This document shows positions 41,226 through 45,104 of a stretch of DNA of 45,104 nt, one piece after another. A program made the position numbers and the translations under genes. The DNA comes from DAOSVX01 sp964493665. GTDB taxonomy: Bacteria > Bacillota_I > Bacilli_A > RF39 > UBA660. The notes below the pieces were generated by a model. That model did no database searches and had not been told where the DNA came from. It saw nothing but the letters and a program-made list of their open reading frames with translations. The stretch's first letter is position 1. Every line of letters begins with the position of its first letter. The DNA lies in the NCBI GenBank assembly GCA_964493665.1, contig CAZBOZ010000008.1, positions 1 through 45,104 of the forward strand, given 5' to 3'.

Positions 41226-41555
41226 ATGAAAGAAACAACTAAAATAGTTCTTGTTTTAGTAGGAATATTTGGGCTACTTATCGCTTCTGTCGTTTTATTC
41301 TTTGTAGATAGAAAAGATACTGAAAGTAGGGAAATAACAATTGTAGATAAAACTGATGATGTTTGCGCAGAAGCTATATTCTTCTTTTACACTGACGATA
41401 AATATAATTATTATTTTGACTGCTTAAAGGAAATATATATTCAAGTAGATGGCAATGAATATGAAGTTGGCGATGCTTTAGAAAATAAAGTTGTTACCGT
41501 TGATGAACTAGCTGATGCGGGATTAAAATTTTATAGATCAGAAATAGAAGAATAA
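41226..41555 (+). CDS. Small membrane-anchored protein, unknown
   Basis: The 109-residue protein has one N-terminal helix (about 6-27) and an acidic extracellular domain with two cysteines (DVCAEAIF and YFDCLKEIY). AAGGAGG supports the start. Its stop codon lies in the loop of a terminator. I do not recognise the family. Confidence 0.7.
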   Translation: MKETTKIVLVLVGIFGLLIASVVLFFVDRKDTESREITIVDKTDDVCAEAIFFFYTDDKYNYYFDCLKEIYIQVDGNEYEVGDALENKVVTVDELADAGLKFYRSEIEE

Positions 41556-41568
41556 CTTCTATTTTTTT
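41542..41568 (+). terminator. Terminator after the small membrane-anchored protein gene
   Basis: A 9-bp stem (41542-41550 with 41556-41564) with a 5-base loop that contains the stop codon, followed by T on the plus strand. It reaches into the end of the convergent gene. Confidence 0.78.
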
Positions 41569-42239
41569 AATCTATTTAACATCTCTTTAGTTTCTTTATC
41601 TACTCTTAAAGACTCTCTTATTTTTTGAATACTTTTATTAAAGGTCCATTTATCTAAATGAGACTTTTTTAAATATTTTAAAGTTTTATTAGAATATTTT
41701 ATATAAGCTATAGATATTAACCACGCTTGTCCCATTTTTACATAATAATATTCACTATTTATCTTATCAACTATTTCCAATACTTGATCTATATATTGAT
41801 TATTTATATAATAACTTAAAAGCATAACTAAGCAAAATCTTAATGTAAATTCTTTGCCACTTGACAGATGGTTATTAATATAAGCCCACATCTCATTCGA
41901 ATGGCTTTTAGCGATTTTTAAACTCCCACAAAAAACATCACAAATACCCCAATTAGTTATTTTAGGAATAAATCTGTCTATATAAAGTAAAGCTTCTTTA
42001 TAGTCTTTTATATAGCCAATTACCATACTTTCAATAAAAACTTCTTCTAAATATTTATTATTAGGATTTTTTAGATATGATTTGTAATCGCCTTTAAATA
42101 TTTCTTTTGAAATATTTCTAAGAATTGGGATTTTAATGCCTAAATCAGGCATTGTATTAATTCCTAACTTGTTTTGAAAATCAGAATAGTTTTTATCACT
42201 TAACTTTAACAACTTAGTTCTAAGTTCTTTGTTAGTCAT
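41559..42239 (-). CDS. AlkD-like DNA alkylation repair protein
   Basis: This protein of about 226 residues is built of repeated helices (HEAT-like) and carries DLGIKIPILRNISKEIFKGD, an FIESMVIGYIKDY helix, ITNWGICDVFCGSLK near residue 100, and KMGQAWLISIAYIKY. These match the AlkD/AlkC-type DNA glycosylase family (the NWGICD segment is typical), which removes alkylated bases. The ATG at 42239 overlaps the upstream stop codon. A longer reading to 42326 overlaps the upstream gene heavily and lacks support. Confidence 0.82.
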   Translation of the reverse strand: MTNKELRTKLLKLSDKNYSDFQNKLGINTMPDLGIKIPILRNISKEIFKGDYKSYLKNPNNKYLEEVFIESMVIGYIKDYKEALLYIDRFIPKITNWGICDVFCGSLKIAKSHSNEMWAYINNHLSSGKEFTLRFCLVMLLSYYINNQYIDQVLEIVDKINSEYYYVKMGQAWLISIAYIKYSNKTLKYLKKSHLDKWTFNKSIQKIRESLRVDKETKEMLNRLKK

Positions 42240-42552
42240 TATCTTCTTCACTTTCCAAATAAAGTCTTTTAGTAAATGATCCTCTTTTATGGTTTTTATT
42301 CTCTCTTTGTTGTTCAAATTCATCATAAGATAAGTTTTTTAAAGATATAATTAATCTTATTACTTCTTCTATATCGCAAAGCTCGCTTAGTTCACCAGAC
42401 TCTAAATATTCATTTACTTCTTCTAATAATTTTTTATTAGCTTCTTTTAAACATTCTTCTTTACCTAAAGTACGATATGTGGGCGTACAATTATCAGCAA
42501 TTATAATATCAATTATTTTATCTCTAACTAACTTGTTGTGAATTCTTTTCAT
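42232..42552 (-). CDS. MazG/HisE-like nucleotide pyrophosphohydrolase
   Basis: The protein of about 106 residues begins MKRIHNKLVRDKIIDII, a text characteristic of small MazG-like phosphoribosyl-ATP pyrophosphohydrolase relatives. The metal-binding pattern EEVNEYLE followed by ELCDIEEVIRLI is visible. The substrate is probably a nucleotide, possibly a house-cleaning role. AGGAG lies 7 bases before the ATG at 42552; it overlaps the end of folD by 29 bases, and its stop codon is overlapped by the AlkD-like gene. Confidence 0.82.
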   Translation of the reverse strand: MKRIHNKLVRDKIIDIIIADNCTPTYRTLGKEECLKEANKKLLEEVNEYLESGELSELCDIEEVIRLIISLKNLSYDEFEQQRENKNHKRGSFTKRLYLESEEDND

Positions 42553-43366
42553 TCTGGCTCCTTTCAAAAGCTTTAACAGTTTGTTCTAATAACTTAGCTA
42601 TTGTAACTGGTCCAACTCCTCCAGGAACTGGTGTATAAGAAATAGATTCATCTATTCCTTCTAAATCAACGTCACCAATATTTCCCTCATTATAACCAGC
42701 ATCTATTATTATAGAATCTTTTTTTAATATATTAGCTTTTATAAATTTAGGTTTACCTATAGCTGCTACAACTATATCAGCTTCCTTTAAAACATTATCT
42801 AAATCTTTAGTTTTAGAATGACAAATAGTTACAGTAGCATTAGCTTTTAAAAGTAACATAGCAATTGGTTTACCTAAAATATTACTTCTTCCAACTACCA
42901 CAGCTCTTTTCCCCTCAAGAGATATATTATAATAATCAAATATTTCCATTATAGCTGCTGGAGTAGCAGGTATATAGCTAGCTATCCCCATTGCTAAATC
43001 ACTAAAGCTATTAGGATTTAATCCATCAACATCCTTGCTTGAAAGAATTGAACTAAATATCTTTTGTTCATCTAAATGCCATGGAAGAGGGTGCTGAATT
43101 AATATACCCGATATATTATTATCTTTATTTAATTTAAAAATTTCTTCTATTAATTTCTCTTCACTTATAGATTCATCAAATTCTAGCTTTTTGCCTATTA
43201 TTCCTACTCTTTCACAAGCTTTTAGTTTCATATTTACATACATGACAGATTCAGGTTTATTTCCAACTATAATTGTTGCTAATACTGGTTTAGTATCATA
43301 TTTATTTGTTTTATCTTTTAATTTTGTTTCTATTTTTAAAGCTATTTCTTTACCATTTAAAATCAT
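42524..43366 (-). CDS. folD: Methylenetetrahydrofolate dehydrogenase/cyclohydrolase
   Basis: This 280-residue enzyme interconverts 5,10-methylene- and 10-formyl-tetrahydrofolate. Visible signatures are YVNMKLKACERVGI (with the catalytic Lys of the family in the YxxxK motif), GILIQHPLPWHL, VVGRSNILGKPIAMLLL and the C-terminal TPVPGGVGPVTIAKLLEQT. Full length. GGTGAT precedes the ATG. First gene of a three-gene unit with MazG-like and AlkD-like genes. Confidence 0.95.
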   Translation of the reverse strand: MILNGKEIALKIETKLKDKTNKYDTKPVLATIIVGNKPESVMYVNMKLKACERVGIIGKKLEFDESISEEKLIEEIFKLNKDNNISGILIQHPLPWHLDEQKIFSSILSSKDVDGLNPNSFSDLAMGIASYIPATPAAIMEIFDYYNISLEGKRAVVVGRSNILGKPIAMLLLKANATVTICHSKTKDLDNVLKEADIVVAAIGKPKFIKANILKKDSIIIDAGYNEGNIGDVDLEGIDESISYTPVPGGVGPVTIAKLLEQTVKAFERSQNEKNSQQVS

Positions 43367-43382
43367 TTAAATCACCAAGTAA

Positions 43383-43391
43383 AGTATAACA
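43383..43391 (-). promoter_or_regulatory. Extended -10 promoter of the folD unit
   Basis: Minus-strand TGTTATACT, 16 bases before the ATG. It is identical to the box before the pseudouridine synthase gene and similar to that of the Tad cluster. Confidence 0.5.
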
Positions 43392-43392
43392 T

Positions 43393-43422
43393 AAAAAAAT
43401 CAAAAGTTAATCTAACTTTTGA
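43393..43422 (-). terminator. Terminator of the gene at 43407
   Basis: A 10-bp stem (43400-43409 with 43413-43422) and 3-base loop, followed by seven T on the minus strand (43393-43399). Confidence 0.85.
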
Positions 43423-44276
43423 CTAGTATAATCAGGTTTGATAAGCATCAAATAAGTTGGTTTTGGCTTAACAACATGTCTTTGCTCAAATAAAATTAAT
43501 TTTGTCAATAAATTACCAGCTCTTTTTAAATCAAAGGATTTTACTCTTTCTTCACCAATTAATTTCTGTTGATATTTTACTCCTTTACCAAAAAAAGTTT
43601 TTATTTCTATACTAGAAGCAATTATTTCTTTGGCTTCTTCAATCAAAGAAAGTTCTAATTGCTTTTTATCAAAAATTTCCTCTATTAAATTAATAAAATC
43701 ATTATTACATGCCAATGCGTAGAAATTGGTTGTATCATAATCGTATTCCAAAGCACTGCCACTCTTTATGCTTTTTAAAATTTCTAGCAGCATACTTTTC
43801 CCTTCTTCTATCGCGGAATAACGGGCTTGAAGTTCTGTTATTTCTTCATTAAGATCATCATCAAGATCTAAATTGTAATATCTAGCCTGATCATCAATAG
43901 GCTCATTAAAAATTTGTTGAAAGTTAATGGCAGTTTCTAAAAACATATAGGATATTTGCAGGTTATTATATCCATCTTCTTGGATTTCAAAATATTCTCT
44001 TCGAATGCTTTGATTGTTTAAAAGAATGTTTTCCAAGACCATTAATATTCCCATGTCTAATCGACAAAGGAAATCTTCATCGTATTTAATTATATTATAT
44101 AAAAACTCTAAAAAATGGTTATTTAAAAGCAAATGATAATATATGGATAGTTCATGGTATTGTTCCCTATCATATCTCAAAAAGATCTTTAATATCTCAG
44201 GATGATAATATAATTTTTTAAAAATAAACTCGTATTTTTTATTATTAGCTAAAAATTGCTTTGTTTTACCAGTCAT
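43407..44276 (-). CDS. Unknown cytoplasmic helical protein
   Basis: The 289-residue protein has no signal peptide or membrane helix, is rich in Leu, Ile, Glu, Asn and Tyr and is probably all-helical. An acidic stretch near 130-145 (NLDLDDDLNEEI) stands out. It has its own promoter and terminator, so it is a single-gene unit. I recognise no family or motif. Confidence 0.7.
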   Translation of the reverse strand: MTGKTKQFLANNKKYEFIFKKLYYHPEILKIFLRYDREQYHELSIYYHLLLNNHFLEFLYNIIKYDEDFLCRLDMGILMVLENILLNNQSIRREYFEIQEDGYNNLQISYMFLETAINFQQIFNEPIDDQARYYNLDLDDDLNEEITELQARYSAIEEGKSMLLEILKSIKSGSALEYDYDTTNFYALACNNDFINLIEEIFDKKQLELSLIEEAKEIIASSIEIKTFFGKGVKYQQKLIGEERVKSFDLKRAGNLLTKLILFEQRHVVKPKPTYLMLIKPDYTSQKLD

Positions 44277-44300
44277 AATAATGCCTCTTTATAAAAGTTT

Positions 44301-44329
44301 ATTTTAAGGTATTATCAAAGACAAGTCAA
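44301..44329 (-). promoter_or_regulatory. Promoter of the unknown helical-protein gene
   Basis: Minus strand: -35 TTGACT (44324-44329), 17-base spacer, -10 TAAAAT (44301-44306), 24 bases before the ATG at 44276. Confidence 0.7.
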
Positions 44330-44331
44330 TT

Positions 44332-44357
44332 AAAAAAGCATTAAGTATCAATGCTTT
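44332..44357 (-). terminator. Terminator of the right-edge lipoprotein gene
   Basis: An 8-bp stem (44335-44342 with 44350-44357) with a 7-base loop and a T tract on the minus strand. Confidence 0.82.
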
Positions 44358-45070
44358 TATTTTTCTAAAAACGGTTCCATTTCATCGACATTTTCAGTAT
44401 AAAAATCTGTTCTAAATTCACTGCCACCTATATCAAAACTTTTAGGTGGAACTTCTACTTCATAATCTTTATACAAGGTTTTGCCATCTACTGTTATAAA
44501 TTCTACTCTAAAAGTAACTGTTAAAGCTACATTGTCTCTGGTTATACCTAAAGCATTATAAAGAGCACTGGTAGTTATTCCATCATCATATAAAGCTGAA
44601 TCTATATAAGCTATATTATCAAGCTCAATAGCAATAGAGCTTTGAGTACCATACATAACTGGTGTTGCATGAGTTTTTGTATACTTATTATTAGATCCCA
44701 CTATTTTAAAATCAGCATCTAAATAACTTTGATAATTAACATATATGTCACCTACTGTACCCATTTTAGGTGATTTAGTTATTTTTATATTACTAACAAT
44801 CTGCTTACTAATATAGTCACCAGTATTTTCATAATCTATGGTTGAATAATAATCTACCAGTATTAAAAAAGTCATGTTGACATAACCCTTACCCATGTCT
44901 TCAATAGATTCACTTAATGGCGTTACTCCACGATACACATTAACTATATATCCTTTAGATAAATATTGTTTAGAATAGTCAGTAATTTTACCACTATAAT
45001 TATTGTTTGTGTTTATTCCACAACCAGTTAACAATAACAAAGTAAATAAAACTAAAAATAATTTTTTCAT
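44357..45070 (-). CDS. Lipoprotein of unknown function
   Basis: The 237-residue protein begins with a lipoprotein signal peptide with lipobox LTGC (residues 14-17). An exported domain follows, with no further cysteine, mostly beta-type in character (alternating hydrophobic residues such as VALTVTFRVEFITV). A -10 box TATAAT lies at 45089-45094, and AGGAGTGAG lies before the start. Single-gene unit. Family not recognised. Confidence 0.78.
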   Translation of the reverse strand: MKKLFLVLFTLLLLTGCGINTNNNYSGKITDYSKQYLSKGYIVNVYRGVTPLSESIEDMGKGYVNMTFLILVDYYSTIDYENTGDYISKQIVSNIKITKSPKMGTVGDIYVNYQSYLDADFKIVGSNNKYTKTHATPVMYGTQSSIAIELDNIAYIDSALYDDGITTSALYNALGITRDNVALTVTFRVEFITVDGKTLYKDYEVEVPPKSFDIGGSEFRTDFYTENVDEMEPFLEK

Positions 45071-45088
45071 AAACTCACTCCTAATTTA

Positions 45089-45094
45089 ATTATA
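45089..45094 (-). promoter_or_regulatory. -10 box of the right-edge lipoprotein gene
   Basis: TATAAT on the minus strand, 18 bases before the ATG; the -35 would fall beyond the window. Confidence 0.45.
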
Positions 45095-45104
45095 CTATAA
45101 AAAA

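Overview
The window is AT-rich throughout. Its genes have Shine-Dalgarno sites of the AGGAGG/GGTGA type and use TGA as a stop (for example the N-terminal VirB4 half at 11981). This points to a low-GC, Gram-positive-type member of the Bacillota, probably one of the uncultivated gut lineages; that placement is an inference, since no rRNA or tRNA gene was seen. No CRISPR array, integrase, transposase, relaxase or phage gene was recognised.

Layout. At the left edge, on the minus strand, are the truncated start of an RsuA/RluB-type pseudouridine synthase, an RmuC-family protein and a VTT/TVP38-type membrane protein. Positions 2256-27738 hold about 25 kb of minus-strand genes that read as one envelope machine. 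The upstream part (27738 down to about 17255) is a Tad/Flp pilus set: two large cysteine-containing exported proteins, a pseudopilin-like protein, CpaB/RcpC, TadA, TadB, TadC, a Flp-like small protein, two more pseudopilin-like proteins and TadZ. The downstream part (17191 down to 2256) is a type IV secretion set: three proteins sharing a VirB2/TrbC-like two-helix domain, a VirB6/TrbL-like protein, a VirB3/PrgI-like protein, a VirB4 split into two overlapping genes, a bitopic protein, a very large SpoIID-domain wall enzyme, two anchored proteins and a VirD4/TraG coupling ATPase. Only one VirB11/TadA-type ATPase is present and could serve both halves. Recognisable promoters and hairpins suggest separate transcription units, including a nearly monocistronic unit for the 108-residue pilin-like gene.

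Positions 29077-34372 hold a second system that looks like a small RiPP operon: a 30-residue peptide ending CCGSRA (too short for most gene callers), a hairpin, a radical SAM/SPASM protein, an ABC-F ATPase, and an unusual fusion of a PEP-synthase-like ATP-grasp and swivelling-His module with a C-terminal transglutaminase-like cysteine domain. A divergently transcribed exported protein (27898-29043) separates it from the Tad/T4SS locus.

The rest (34411-45104) is mostly housekeeping or unknown: a lipoprotein, a protein with a weak ADP-ribosyltransferase-like pattern, a MacB/FtsX-type ABC exporter pair, a class I SAM methyltransferase, DUF5684-like and DUF1003 membrane proteins, a folD-MazG-like-AlkD-like operon, an unknown cytoplasmic protein and a lipoprotein. 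No gene-free stretch exceeds about 160 bases. All functional names are from reading motifs by eye; no database search was possible.
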